Shown: positions 25,734 to 34,574 of the stretch, in pieces | How the letters are laid out: each line of letters begins with the position of its first letter | Position numbering within the stretch: the stretch's first letter is position 1 | From: CANDYO01 sp049653745 | GTDB lineage: Bacteria > Pseudomonadota > Alphaproteobacteria > Rickettsiales > CANDYO01 | Direction: 5' to 3' | Length of the DNA stretch: 38,469 nt | NCBI GenBank assembly: GCA_049653745.1 | Contig: JBASGW010000055.1 | Span: forward strand, 1 to 38,469 | Translations under genes and position numbers: made by a program | The notes under the pieces: model-generated | The model's input: only the letters and a program-made list of their open reading frames with translations | What the model was told of the DNA's origin: nothing | The model's database searches: none

Positions 25734-26673
25734 CTAGGCAATTATAGAAGCTGTTGGTTAAGGTATTCATCATTGCAAAATATGAATCTTTAACCGATGT
25801 TCCTTCTGGTCCCCATTCAGCATCTAACTTAGAAATTTTAACTTTTGAATTTTGTTTGAGTTTTGAAATTATATTAGAATCAAATTGGGGTTCTTCAAAA
25901 ATACAATCAATTTTATTGCTTGCAATGGAGTTCTGTAGATTTAGTAAATCTAAAGCACCAATGTTGCTATTATGATCTATTGTTAATGGAAGAGGAGTTT
26001 GAAAACCATAGCGATTAATATAATAATCATATGCATTATGAGTAACAATAAACTTCTTATTAGCTAAAGAAGCTGTCTTGGCTTTGATATTTTGATCTAG
26101 CTCATTTAGTTTTTCTATAAATATTTCTAAATTTTGCTTATATAATTCTGCATCTTGAGGAATTTTCTTAGAGAGTATTTTAGTAACTTGTTCAGCAATG
26201 TTTTTTACCACATCAACATCTAACCATAAATGATAATCATATTCTGATAAATGATGGCAATGCTGGTGATCATGCTCATGTTCATGGCTATGATCATGCT
26301 CATCTTCATCTTCGTGGCTATGTTCGTGATCATGCTCTTGATTTTTTAATAGTTTAACTTTTGGTAATTTAGCTACTTTAATAACAAAATGGTTGCTATC
26401 TAATCTACCTAATACTTTGTTCATGAATATTTCAAATTCATCATCAATCATAATAATTATATCGCTACTATTAATTTCAAGTATTTTATCAGGGGTTAAA
26501 TGATAGTTGTGTAATGATTCATTTTGTTCAATAATTAATCCAATATCTTTACTTCCATCAGTAATATTAGCTATAATTGATTGTAGCGGACGGATAGAAG
26601 TAATAATTTTTTTATTATCAGCCAAAAGAATTGTTGGAATAGTTATAAGTATAAAAATAAATATGAATCGCAT
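25726..26673 (-). CDS. znuA: Zinc ABC transporter substrate-binding protein ZnuA
   Basis: Periplasmic metal-binding protein (cluster A-I) that captures Zn2+ for the ZnuBC permease. A signal peptide covers about residues 1-18 (FIFIFILITIPTILLAD). Domain one has the first zinc histidine near NYHL in ESLHNYHLTPD. A His/Asp/Glu-rich loop spans about 113-143 (EHSHEDEDEHDHSHEHEHD), the hallmark of zinc-specific rather than manganese-specific members, followed by HHLSEYDYHLWLD. The third ligand is in KKFIVTHNAYDYYI. Length of 315 is typical. znuB and znuC are not adjacent. Its ATG lies one base from the divergent addB start, so its promoter must lie inside addB. A Zur-box-like sequence is present there at 26777-26789. 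Confidence 0.93.
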   Translation of the reverse strand: MRFIFIFILITIPTILLADNKKIITSIRPLQSIIANITDGSKDIGLIIEQNESLHNYHLTPDKILEINSSDIIIMIDDEFEIFMNKVLGRLDSNHFVIKVAKLPKVKLLKNQEHDHEHSHEDEDEHDHSHEHEHDHQHCHHLSEYDYHLWLDVDVVKNIAEQVTKILSKKIPQDAELYKQNLEIFIEKLNELDQNIKAKTASLANKKFIVTHNAYDYYINRYGFQTPLPLTIDHNSNIGALDLLNLQNSIASNKIDCIFEEPQFDSNIISKLKQNSKVKISKLDAEWGPEGTSVKDSYFAMMNTLTNSFYNCLAN

Positions 26674-26674
26674 A

Positions 26675-29368
26675 ATGAAAACTAATATATATAAAATTGA
26701 TGCAAATGAAGACTTCTTTATGTCTTTGGCTAATGGGACTATAAATAAGTTTTATCAGAATTGCAATAATAAAAATGTTATAATATTACTTCCAACCCAG
26801 CAATCTTGTTATGCTTTAGAAAAAGCATTTTCTCAATTGGGGCAGCCTAAACCTAAAATTTATCAACTAGGTGACTTGAGTAATTTGCTTAAGTTAGAGC
26901 ATAACTATGTTGTTTTAAATCGTTTTGAATTGGTGGCTAAAGTTACTAAGATACTGCTGTTGATGAATGTTAATAATTTTAATAACTTGCTTACAGTTAC
27001 TCCATTGAGTGAATATATTGCGAATTTTATTCATAAGGTTGAACTTTATCAATTAGATTTAAACTCAATAGTATCTGTAATTGATGGAGATTTAGCGCTG
27101 CATCAGCAAGATCTTTTTGATGTGTTTAAGCAATTTATTATAATTTGGAAGCAAGAGAATTATATAACTAAGGCCGGTTTTAATAATTTGTTAATTGATA
27201 AATTTTCTAAAAATTTTTCTCATAAACGAGTTATTATTGCTGGTATTGCAACTGGAATACCTATCATTAAGAAATTACTTCAAGAAGTGGCTCTTTATCA
27301 ACATGGTTCAATAGTGCTCCATGGTGTTGATGATAACATGATGAAAAATGAATGGTTAGAAGTTGAAGCAATGAATGGACAGTTTAATTTTAAAGAATTA
27401 TTTAAGTTACTTAAAATTGATCCTAGTTCAATAGACTATTGGTGCAAAGCTAGCAAAGAGAAAAGCCCGCGCTTTTTATCAAATGCTCTTAAGCCTTCAA
27501 TTGGCACAATAAATTGGCATAAATTAGCGCCTGAAAATATTAATAATCTAAAATACTTAAAATGTAATGATCAGCATCATGAAGCTAAGGTAATTGTAAA
27601 CCTACTTGAGAATAAAGTTTATAATAAAGCCTTGGTTGTGGTTCCCGATGATAAATTAATGGTAAAAATAATTTCTTGGCTAAAATTAAAAAATATTGAT
27701 GCTAATATTATTAGAGATTACCCACTAAAGCAGAGTAGGTGCTCAATATGGATGAGTCTTTGTTTGGATCTATTGGTGCAGAAATGTTCAATTTTTTCAT
27801 TTTTATCCCTTTTAAAAAATCCTTTGGTAAAAATAGATAAAGAAGTTATTGAACATATTGAAACTTTAGTAAGAGATAGGTCTTTTTATGGAAATAGTAT
27901 TTTTGATATCAAATTAGAAGATGAGAATTTTCAAAATATACTTACAGAAATAAAAAATTTTAAAGATAGTTTTTCAATATTTAATCAAAGTTTTGCTCAA
28001 TTATTATCTGCGCATATTGCTTTTGCTAGTAATATTGCTAAGCAGCCTCTGTGGCAGGAGAGAGAAGGAGAGGAGTTAGAGAAATTCTTACAAATTCTAC
28101 AAGATAATAGTGAAAATTTAGGTTTTATTTTAGCTAAAGATTATCCAAGAATTTTACAGCATTTTTTAAATTCGGCTTATTATAGACTAGAAAATACCGA
28201 TCATTCTATAACCATAGCTAAACCAATAGATGCTAGATTGCATAGCGCTGATTTAGTTATTCTATCAGGACTAAATGAAAATATTTGGCCAGAAACTCAA
28301 GTTATTGACCCGTTCTTTAATCGCAGCCTTCAAGCTAAGCTTGGTTTGCCTTTATTAGAGCAAACAATAGGTGAAGAAGCTCATAATTTCTTCTGTTTTG
28401 CTCATGCAAAAGAAGTATTCTTTACTAGGGCTGAAAAAATCTCTGGTGCTTCTGCCACGCCTTCGCGCTGGCTATTGAGGATAGAAACTTTAGCTCAGAA
28501 ATTAAACATCAATTTAATAGAGGAACCTCATAGTAGCAATTTAACAATAATTGAGAATAATTTAAAAAATGAAAATGATATAGCAATAGTGCCTTTAGAG
28601 TTAAGACCTAAGCAATTATCAGTAACTCAGATAGAAAAATTAGTTTTTAATCCATATCATATTTACGTTGATTCAATTTTAAGATTAAAAAAATTATTAC
28701 CAATAGAAAGAAAAATTTCTGCACTTGATTTTGGATTATTCATTCATAAAGCGTTAGAATTATATAATGCTAATTCTGAGAAAAATTTAGAGAGATTGTT
28801 AAATGCTGGTAGGCAAGCTCTAGCATTATTAAATCTAGAACAGCAGCAACTACAGATAGTTTTCTGGTCTAGGTTTGTTAGAATTGCTCAGTGGTTTATA
28901 GCTAATGAAAATCAGAAAAATAAAATTTATTTAGAGATTAAGGGTAGAGCTAAAATTGGTGATAATTTTATTTTAATAGCAAGAGCTGATAGGTTAGAAA
29001 TATCTAATGATAATGCAATTGATGTTATTGATTATAAAACCGGTAATTTAAACACATATAAATCTATACAGACAGGTAGAACCCTGCAATTATTATTAGA
29101 AGGAATAATTGCTGCAAAAGGAGGTTTTGATTGCCAGCAAAAACCTGGGAATGTAGAAAATCTTAAATATGTTAAGTTATCTGGAAGTGAAGATCCAGTA
29201 GAGATTTTAGAAATTGATTTAACTGATGATGATTTACTTTTTAGGGCAGAAAAATATTTAAATGAATTAATTCAAGAGTATAAAGATCCTGCAACTGCTT
29301 ATCATTATACTAAAGCTAAAAAGATGGGCTATTGTGAATATTCCCATCTGGCAAGGAAGTTTTATTAG
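26675..29368 (+). CDS. addB: Double-strand break repair protein AddB
   Basis: Subunit of the AddAB helicase-nuclease, the alphaproteobacterial counterpart of RecBCD, which resects double-strand breaks. The 897-residue product begins MKTNIYKIDANEDFFMSLAN; the N-terminal half resembles an UvrD-type helicase fold but has no Walker A lysine motif (LLPTQQSCYALEKAF in its place), as in AddB. Near 600-700 are IDARLHSADLVILSGLNENI and WPETQVIDPFFNRSLQAKLG, family blocks. The C-terminal RecB-type nuclease has GLFIHKALELYN and the catalytic DVIDYKTGNLNTYK near 782-795. The frame is open upstream to 26507, but that portion overlaps znuA; ATG 26675 fits the family N-terminus, with ATG 26663 as alternative. 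addA is not in the window. Confidence 0.92.
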   Translation: MKTNIYKIDANEDFFMSLANGTINKFYQNCNNKNVIILLPTQQSCYALEKAFSQLGQPKPKIYQLGDLSNLLKLEHNYVVLNRFELVAKVTKILLLMNVNNFNNLLTVTPLSEYIANFIHKVELYQLDLNSIVSVIDGDLALHQQDLFDVFKQFIIIWKQENYITKAGFNNLLIDKFSKNFSHKRVIIAGIATGIPIIKKLLQEVALYQHGSIVLHGVDDNMMKNEWLEVEAMNGQFNFKELFKLLKIDPSSIDYWCKASKEKSPRFLSNALKPSIGTINWHKLAPENINNLKYLKCNDQHHEAKVIVNLLENKVYNKALVVVPDDKLMVKIISWLKLKNIDANIIRDYPLKQSRCSIWMSLCLDLLVQKCSIFSFLSLLKNPLVKIDKEVIEHIETLVRDRSFYGNSIFDIKLEDENFQNILTEIKNFKDSFSIFNQSFAQLLSAHIAFASNIAKQPLWQEREGEELEKFLQILQDNSENLGFILAKDYPRILQHFLNSAYYRLENTDHSITIAKPIDARLHSADLVILSGLNENIWPETQVIDPFFNRSLQAKLGLPLLEQTIGEEAHNFFCFAHAKEVFFTRAEKISGASATPSRWLLRIETLAQKLNINLIEEPHSSNLTIIENNLKNENDIAIVPLELRPKQLSVTQIEKLVFNPYHIYVDSILRLKKLLPIERKISALDFGLFIHKALELYNANSEKNLERLLNAGRQALALLNLEQQQLQIVFWSRFVRIAQWFIANENQKNKIYLEIKGRAKIGDNFILIARADRLEISNDNAIDVIDYKTGNLNTYKSIQTGRTLQLLLEGIIAAKGGFDCQQKPGNVENLKYVKLSGSEDPVEILEIDLTDDDLLFRAEKYLNELIQEYKDPATAYHYTKAKKMGYCEYSHLARKFY
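26777..26789. promoter_or_regulatory. Possible Zur box for znuA, inside addB
   Basis: GTTATAATATTAC is a near-palindrome (centre at 26783, one mismatched pair) close to the gamma- and alphaproteobacterial Zur core GTTATAATATAAC. It lies 104-116 bp upstream of the znuA ATG, where the znuA promoter must be because the two genes abut. It also encodes addB residues in an AT-rich gene, so chance is a real alternative. Confidence 0.22.
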
Positions 29369-29373
29369 TAAAT

Positions 29374-30582
29374 TTATGCATGCCCGCTAATTATGCTTCC
29401 AAGAAAACCAAATAAGGAGATAGAATCTTCAGAATTAGTTTCAATTTCATTAGTTTCTGATCCAGAAGAGAGTGTTCTTATTGCTACTAGATCTTGATAA
29501 AAAGCTTGATTTTGTTCTTCTTTATTATTGATCAGTTCTAAGGTTTTGGTTAAGGAATCTGAAGATTCTAGAGTTTCTTCTTCAGATTCGCTCTCTAAAG
29601 AATTATCTCCAGTGCTATCTATCTCCGTGCTAACTTCTTCCTCTTCATCCGCTAGATTATATTGTGATTCTAGTATTCTAAATAACCTATCGCTTATATA
29701 TTTTATATTTTTCTCACTAGCTACAGTGGCTGCTATTTTATTTCGTTTGTTGCTTAGAAATATATTTATATTATTTTCTACTAATAATTCTTCAATAAGT
29801 TTCAAAATTTCTTCTTTATTTTCGTCATAATCAGAATATAAAATAGTCTCGCCATTTTCATCTTGATAATTAACATCAGCTCCCATATTTATTAATAATT
29901 TCATGGCTTCATAATCGCTATTTTGATATCTATATAGCAATTCTTCATGAAGATTTTTAGCGATCATTTTAAATTGTTTTTGGAATTTAGTTTGATTCTT
30001 ATTATGTTGTTTAAGAAGTGATCCTAATTTTTCTATTTCTATATTGGCTTCTATTTTGCCCGCTTCTTGTTCTTGCTCAGCTTCTTCTTTTAGAGAGTTT
30101 ATTTGAATTTTAAGATTTTCTATATGATTAGCTCGTATAGAATTCTCCATTTTTAGAGAGCCGATTAAATTTATAATTTTATCACTATCTTCCATTTTTC
30201 TTCTTAAAACTTCATCTAAAAGTTGGCCAAAAAATTGTGCGCGATGATTGCTGTTTTTAATTAAATATATTTGAAGGCATGTTAAAGAGCCTGAACTCAC
30301 CATATGTAATGGATTAAAACCAATTATTAGAATAAATCTGGCTATTTCAAAAAAATCTTTTTCTGAGTTATAATTATTTATTGAGTAATATAGATGGTCC
30401 ATTAAAGTTAAACCATTTTTATCAAAATAATTTAATATTTCTTTTAACTTACCGTTTGTTTGTGCTTTTTTAAAAGCACTTTTTATCATTGTCAATGAAA
30501 TGTTTTTGTTATTTCTTTTTAGTAGATTTATATAATAGCTAGGATCTATAGTTATGCTTGAATCAGTTCTGCTTTTGCTCAT
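29374..30582 (-). CDS. Ankyrin/coiled-coil protein with acidic C-terminus
   Basis: A 402-residue soluble protein. Residues 1-140 are helical with ankyrin-like features (GLTLMDHLYYSINNYNSEKD, then GFNPLHMVSSGSLTCLQIYL). A charged coiled coil runs from about 143 to 205 (IENLKIQINSLKEEAEQEQE). A better ankyrin unit follows near 215-260 (AMKLLINMGADVNYQDENGE). The last 90 residues are strongly acidic and Ser-rich (EEEVSTEIDSTGDNSLESES and repeats of the kind), then end in a short hydrophobic LFGFLGSIISGHA. No signal peptide or clear TM. The combination of ankyrin, coiled coil and acidic tail is common in proteins delivered into host cells by Rickettsiales; an effector role is inferred. It converges with addB, 5 bp between the stops. 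Confidence 0.75.
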   Translation of the reverse strand: MSKSRTDSSITIDPSYYINLLKRNNKNISLTMIKSAFKKAQTNGKLKEILNYFDKNGLTLMDHLYYSINNYNSEKDFFEIARFILIIGFNPLHMVSSGSLTCLQIYLIKNSNHRAQFFGQLLDEVLRRKMEDSDKIINLIGSLKMENSIRANHIENLKIQINSLKEEAEQEQEAGKIEANIEIEKLGSLLKQHNKNQTKFQKQFKMIAKNLHEELLYRYQNSDYEAMKLLINMGADVNYQDENGETILYSDYDENKEEILKLIEELLVENNINIFLSNKRNKIAATVASEKNIKYISDRLFRILESQYNLADEEEEVSTEIDSTGDNSLESESEEETLESSDSLTKTLELINNKEEQNQAFYQDLVAIRTLSSGSETNEIETNSEDSISLFGFLGSIISGHA

Positions 30583-30705
30583 AAAATTTAAAAATTAACT
30601 CAATAATGAAAGTTAACTTATAAATCAAGAATAAGAAAAGTCAATTTTATTTTTAACAAAAGATAAATAACTTTAATTATTTTTATATAACAAGCTTATA
30701 AAAAT

Positions 30706-30762
30706 TTATAATTGGTGTCTTTCTTTGACATAAGAAAATATACCACCAGCAAAATAAAATAA
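30706..30762 (-). pseudogene. Remnant 3' end of a second DUF1189 gene
   Basis: The reverse strand encodes LFYFAGGIFSYVKERHQL and a stop, against LFYFAGGIFSYIKERPQL and a stop at the end of the intact DUF1189 gene (two substitutions in 18). Upstream of this the frame loses similarity and meets a stop within about 10 codons, so only the last 18 codons survive. It appears to be what is left of a duplicated DUF1189 gene. Confidence 0.7.
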
Positions 30763-30823
30763 ATTATTACACGGGTTATTTTTTTAAACTAGTGCATATA
30801 GTAGTTTAAAACAAAAGATTATT

Positions 30824-31639
30824 TTATTCTGTTATCCACGACTTTTTATCTTGTGAATATATGAGTTTAACCCACTCTATATCAGTTTTATAGCTGTTAT
30901 CTCCAGAATAACTCTTTTCAAATAAGCTTTGTAACATTTTTATACTTTGAAGGTCATTCGCAGCATAAGCTTTATCTGATTCTCTAGACCAAACCTTGTA
31001 ATAATACTCTCCCTTAATATAACCAACTGGCTGACCTTCTATAAAATTTGTTTTATCATTGCAATTTTTATGGAAGGTTATAAAGTTATTACTATTTTGT
31101 TTCAGCAATGCTCCAATTTCTTGCACTTGAGAAATTTTTAATGGTGCTTCATACCCAATAATAATACATTGTTCTGCGCCCAATTCATTAGTTGATACAG
31201 CTGCTTTATCAGGTAACTTATTAGCTATTATTTCTGCTACCGAGCCATTGCTTTGAAGAAGTGTTGTTCCTCCAAATAAAATTGCATTAAGAAGAAGTGG
31301 CATAAAAGTAAATGCAATCAAACTTCTTGGCATATCTTGTAGTGGAATATTTTTCTTTTCTAGCCAATTTAAATGAATGCTTTTACCAAATAAGCCAAAG
31401 AAAATCCTAGATAAAATTGGTACTAAAGCGAAAGATCCAAAAAAAATTATAGGAGAAATAAAAGATTCCTTAGCAAGTACCAGTATTATTAATTCTATTA
31501 ATAAAAGTGTAAATGCATAACGATACATTTTTAGATAACAAAGCCAAGCAGAAGAAAAAAGAAAGGCCTCCCAAGACCAGCTGATGAAATATTTATTTTT
31601 CTTTGATTCAATTTCAATAGGGCTTGATAAGTTATTCAT
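30824..31639 (-). CDS. DUF2628-type membrane protein
   Basis: A 271-residue inner-membrane protein. The N-terminal part has the DUF2628 signature: KYFISWSWEAFLFSSAWLCY followed by LKMYRYAFTLLLIELIILVL, that is, a Trp-rich entry, then two or three TM helices to about residue 85. Another TM lies near 107-127 (LIAFTFMPLLLNAILFGGTT). The last 140 residues are hydrophilic and presumably extracytoplasmic, with no recognised domain. DUF2628 function is unknown. It follows DUF1189 on the same strand 107 bp downstream, and near-identical repeats flank it on both sides, so it may have been inserted between, or duplicated along with, a DUF1189 copy. Confidence 0.7.
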   Translation of the reverse strand: MNNLSSPIEIESKKNKYFISWSWEAFLFSSAWLCYLKMYRYAFTLLLIELIILVLAKESFISPIIFFGSFALVPILSRIFFGLFGKSIHLNWLEKKNIPLQDMPRSLIAFTFMPLLLNAILFGGTTLLQSNGSVAEIIANKLPDKAAVSTNELGAEQCIIIGYEAPLKISQVQEIGALLKQNSNNFITFHKNCNDKTNFIEGQPVGYIKGEYYYKVWSRESDKAYAANDLQSIKMLQSLFEKSYSGDNSYKTDIEWVKLIYSQDKKSWITE

Positions 31640-31746
31640 TATTTTTAGTTTCCATAAAGAATTATAATATTTATTGATTTTCTTATAAGTTACAAATCAG
31701 GGATAAAAAAGTCAATTTTATTTTTATATAACAAATTTGTAAAAAT

Positions 31747-32574
31747 TTATAATTGGGGTCTTTCTTTGATATAAGAAAATATACCACCAGCGAAGTAAAA
31801 TAAATGAACTAAGCCTATAAGATATTGATCGAGCTGCAGAAGTGGGCTATCAAAGAATATTAAAACATACACTGTGGAAATTATAACGGCAGGAACGTTA
31901 GCAACTATAGCAACTCTAGTTAATTGTTGGAAGGTTAAATTTAATTTAAAAATCGTAGAAATTATATGCGCAATAGAAGAATAAAAGCCAATTTTTAATA
32001 GAGTTAAGAAAAAATAAACTAAACTTCCTAAAGGAACTCCTAAAAACAAAATCATGCCTAAAATATTCTTTTGCTGAATATTAAGAAAATTAATTAAGAG
32101 ATCGGCATTGATGATATTAACTTTGCTATCGTCAAATAAATCTTGGTAATTTAAATTAAGTGGAGCAGCATTTAAAAAATTTACACTAATCATATTTGAA
32201 GTAAATAAAACCGGGATGCTACTAGTATTTGCTTCAGAAGATTGATTATTTAAATCTATGGCAATTAAAGTTTTAGAGCCATCAGAAGATTTTATTTCTA
32301 ATGGAGAGTTGATGTTTGAGTCTATAAATTCTCCTTTGCCGTTTACAACTCGTATTTCTGGTATATTAGAGAGCAATGAGTGCATGCTTGGGCTATCGAA
32401 ATTTATCAATGATATAAATGCAAATAAAGTTATAGAGGCAATGAGCGTTACTAAAATAGAAAATCGTAGTAGAAAAGCCAATCCCCAATGTTTCCATTTT
32501 GATAATACATCAATATATAATTGGGGAGAATGAAAGGATAATAGAATAATTCTAAAGAAGTTTTTTATGGTCAT
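31747..32574 (-). CDS. DUF1189-like membrane protein
   Basis: A 275-residue membrane protein beginning MTIKNFFRIILLSFHSPQLY, which fits the DUF1189 start pattern (FF, then S, SP, LY). TM segments are near 33-53, 175-198, 213-235 and 242-262, with a hydrophilic loop of about 110 residues between TM1 and TM2 that is predicted to be extracytoplasmic. Function is unknown in the family. The ATG overlaps the pccA stop by 4 bp (ATGA), so translation is probably coupled to pccA, an unusual partner for a membrane protein. Its 3' end occurs a second time as a remnant at 30706-30762. Confidence 0.75.
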   Translation of the reverse strand: MTIKNFFRIILLSFHSPQLYIDVLSKWKHWGLAFLLRFSILVTLIASITLFAFISLINFDSPSMHSLLSNIPEIRVVNGKGEFIDSNINSPLEIKSSDGSKTLIAIDLNNQSSEANTSSIPVLFTSNMISVNFLNAAPLNLNYQDLFDDSKVNIINADLLINFLNIQQKNILGMILFLGVPLGSLVYFFLTLLKIGFYSSIAHIISTIFKLNLTFQQLTRVAIVANVPAVIISTVYVLIFFDSPLLQLDQYLIGLVHLFYFAGGIFSYIKERPQL

Positions 32575-34574
32575 TCTATTTCGATTAAATCTTGATTAAC
32601 ATTAACTAAATCATTAGGCTTTACTAGTATTTTAGTTATTTTGGCTTTGCGAGTGGCATAGATCACATTTTCCATTTTCATGGCTTCTACTAAGGCTAAT
32701 TCTTGCCCGGCTTTAACTTCTTCGCCTTCGCTCACTTTAACAGCTACAATTTTTCCTGAAATTGGAGAGGTGATAGTAAGATCATAATTATTGTCTGTAT
32801 TTTTAACTTGCATGTATTTTTCAAGTTCGGCTACTCTAGGTAATCTGATTTTAGCTAGCACAGAAACTCCTGCATAGCTTAAGTTATAACCAGAAGCAGT
32901 TTCGTTAATTTTAACATTTACAGTTTTATCATTAACAATGCCATGAAATAAGTTGCTTCCATGCATCCAATTGCTTCTAACTGTAATTTTAGTTGATTCA
33001 AAACGAATGTCATAGCCTTGATCAATAGGCTTAATAAATATTGAATATAGTTCATTATCAACACTTACCACCCAACGAGTACTAATTTGTTTGTCGCGAC
33101 CTTTTAATTGCCCTGAGATTGATGCTTCTCTCATGGTTTTAGTCATATGAATATGCAAGGCCGTTGCTAAAAATACTTGAGTAATTTCTGAAGTTAAATC
33201 AGCTCCTAAAAATCCATCTGGATATTGCTGATCAATAAAGCTAGTGGAAATATCGCATGCTACAAAATTTGCATTAGACATAATAGCTTCTAAAAAGCTA
33301 ATATTATGAGAAATTCCGCTAATTAGAAAGCTACCTAGGGCTGATCTCATATGCTCAATAGCCTCTAAGCGTGTGGGGGCATAGGTGCATAATTTAGCAA
33401 TCATTGAATCGTAGAACATACTAACTTCATGTCCTTCTTTAACTCCACTATCTACTCTAATATGGTTAGAAGATAAAGGTTCTTTATATTCTATAATTCT
33501 TCCACTAGAAGGTAAAAAACCTCTAGCTGGATCTTCAGAACAAATTCTTGATTCAATAGCTGAGCCGGTTAATTTAATATCATCTTGAGCGAAAGGAAGC
33601 TTGTGTCCGCAGGCAATTTTTACCATTTGTTCAACAATATCTATGCCAGTAACCAATTCAGTTACGCAATGTTCCACTTGCAATCTAGTGTTCATTTCAA
33701 GGAAGAAGAAATTTTGTTGTTGATCCATTATAAATTCTACAGTTCCTGCAGAACTATAATTTACTAATTTACAAAGACGTGTGGATTGTTCATACATTTC
33801 TTGGCGAGTTTCTTCACTAATAAATCCACTAGGAGCTTCTTCAATAACTTTTTGATGATGCCTTTGAATGGAGCATTCTCTTTCCCCTAAGCACACAATA
33901 TTGCCGTGCTCATCTGCAAGAACTTGAATTTCTATATGACGAGGATCTTCAATAAATCTTTCGATAAATATGCGATTATCGCTGAAACTATTAGCTGCTT
34001 CACGCTTAGCAGAATTTAAAGCTTCGTTTAAACCCTCCATGTTACGCACAACTCTCATTCCACGTCCGCCACCACCAGCAGCAGCTTTTATTATAACTGG
34101 AAATCCAATTTCAGCCGATAAAGTTTTGGCATGCTCTAAGCTATCAATTTCTCCTAGAAATCCTGGAACAGTGCTAACTTTAGCTGCTATTGCCATTTTC
34201 TTTGCTTCAATCTTATCGCCCATCATTTTGATAACTTTATCATTAGGGCCAATAAGTTTAATGCCTTCTTTGTCTAATACTCTAGCAAATTCTGCATTTT
34301 CTGAAAGAAATCCATAGCCTGGATGCACTGCTTGAGCGCCAGATTTTACAGCAGCATTAATAATATTTTTAATAGATAAATAACTTTCTGTAGCAGGAGA
34401 GGGGCCAATATAGATGGCTTCGTCAGCATATTGCACATGTAAAGAATTAGTGTCTGCTTCAGAATATACGGCTACAGTTTTTATTCCCATCTTTTTTAGA
34501 GTACGCATTATACGCAACGCAATTTCGCCACGATTGGCAATTAAAACTTTTTCAAATAGGCCTTTGTTAGTCAT
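32571..34574 (-). CDS. pccA: Propionyl-CoA carboxylase alpha subunit (biotin carboxylase + BCCP)
   Basis: A 667-residue biotin-dependent carboxylase alpha chain. The N-terminal biotin carboxylase domain (1 to about 450) has KVLIANRGEIALRIMRT, HPGYGFLSENAEFA, the glycine-rich ATP loop KAAAGGGGRGMR near 165, and EMNTRLQVEHCVTELVTG. A linker region of the PccA type follows, then the C-terminal biotinyl domain with Lys633 in VEAMKMENV as the biotin attachment site. Fusion of both domains is typical of propionyl-, methylcrotonyl- and acyl-CoA carboxylases; Rickettsiales usually retain the propionyl-CoA enzyme, which feeds propionyl-CoA to methylmalonyl-CoA. The beta subunit pccB is not here. A CAGGA ribosome site precedes the ATG. 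It leads a leftward run into DUF1189 and DUF2628. Confidence 0.92.
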   Translation of the reverse strand: MTNKGLFEKVLIANRGEIALRIMRTLKKMGIKTVAVYSEADTNSLHVQYADEAIYIGPSPATESYLSIKNIINAAVKSGAQAVHPGYGFLSENAEFARVLDKEGIKLIGPNDKVIKMMGDKIEAKKMAIAAKVSTVPGFLGEIDSLEHAKTLSAEIGFPVIIKAAAGGGGRGMRVVRNMEGLNEALNSAKREAANSFSDNRIFIERFIEDPRHIEIQVLADEHGNIVCLGERECSIQRHHQKVIEEAPSGFISEETRQEMYEQSTRLCKLVNYSSAGTVEFIMDQQQNFFFLEMNTRLQVEHCVTELVTGIDIVEQMVKIACGHKLPFAQDDIKLTGSAIESRICSEDPARGFLPSSGRIIEYKEPLSSNHIRVDSGVKEGHEVSMFYDSMIAKLCTYAPTRLEAIEHMRSALGSFLISGISHNISFLEAIMSNANFVACDISTSFIDQQYPDGFLGADLTSEITQVFLATALHIHMTKTMREASISGQLKGRDKQISTRWVVSVDNELYSIFIKPIDQGYDIRFESTKITVRSNWMHGSNLFHGIVNDKTVNVKINETASGYNLSYAGVSVLAKIRLPRVAELEKYMQVKNTDNNYDLTITSPISGKIVAVKVSEGEEVKAGQELALVEAMKMENVIYATRKAKITKILVKPNDLVNVNQDLIEIE

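Larger units (their letters stand above)
30680..31805. repeat. Direct repeat of 85 bp flanking the DUF2628 gene
   Basis: 30680-30764 and 31721-31805 agree at all but 7 of 85 positions with no gaps, 1041 bp apart. The right copy includes the 3' end and downstream flank of the DUF1189 gene; the left copy lies beyond the DUF2628 gene. Weaker similarity continues in 30622-30655 against 31695-31726, where the left copy has about 24 extra bases. The pair directly flanks one complete gene, a layout that allows deletion or duplication by recombination. Confidence 0.8.

Noticed and set aside
26507..26674. N-terminal extension of AddB by 56 codons
   Set aside because: The extension lies wholly antisense to the conserved znuA 5' region and does not resemble AddB.
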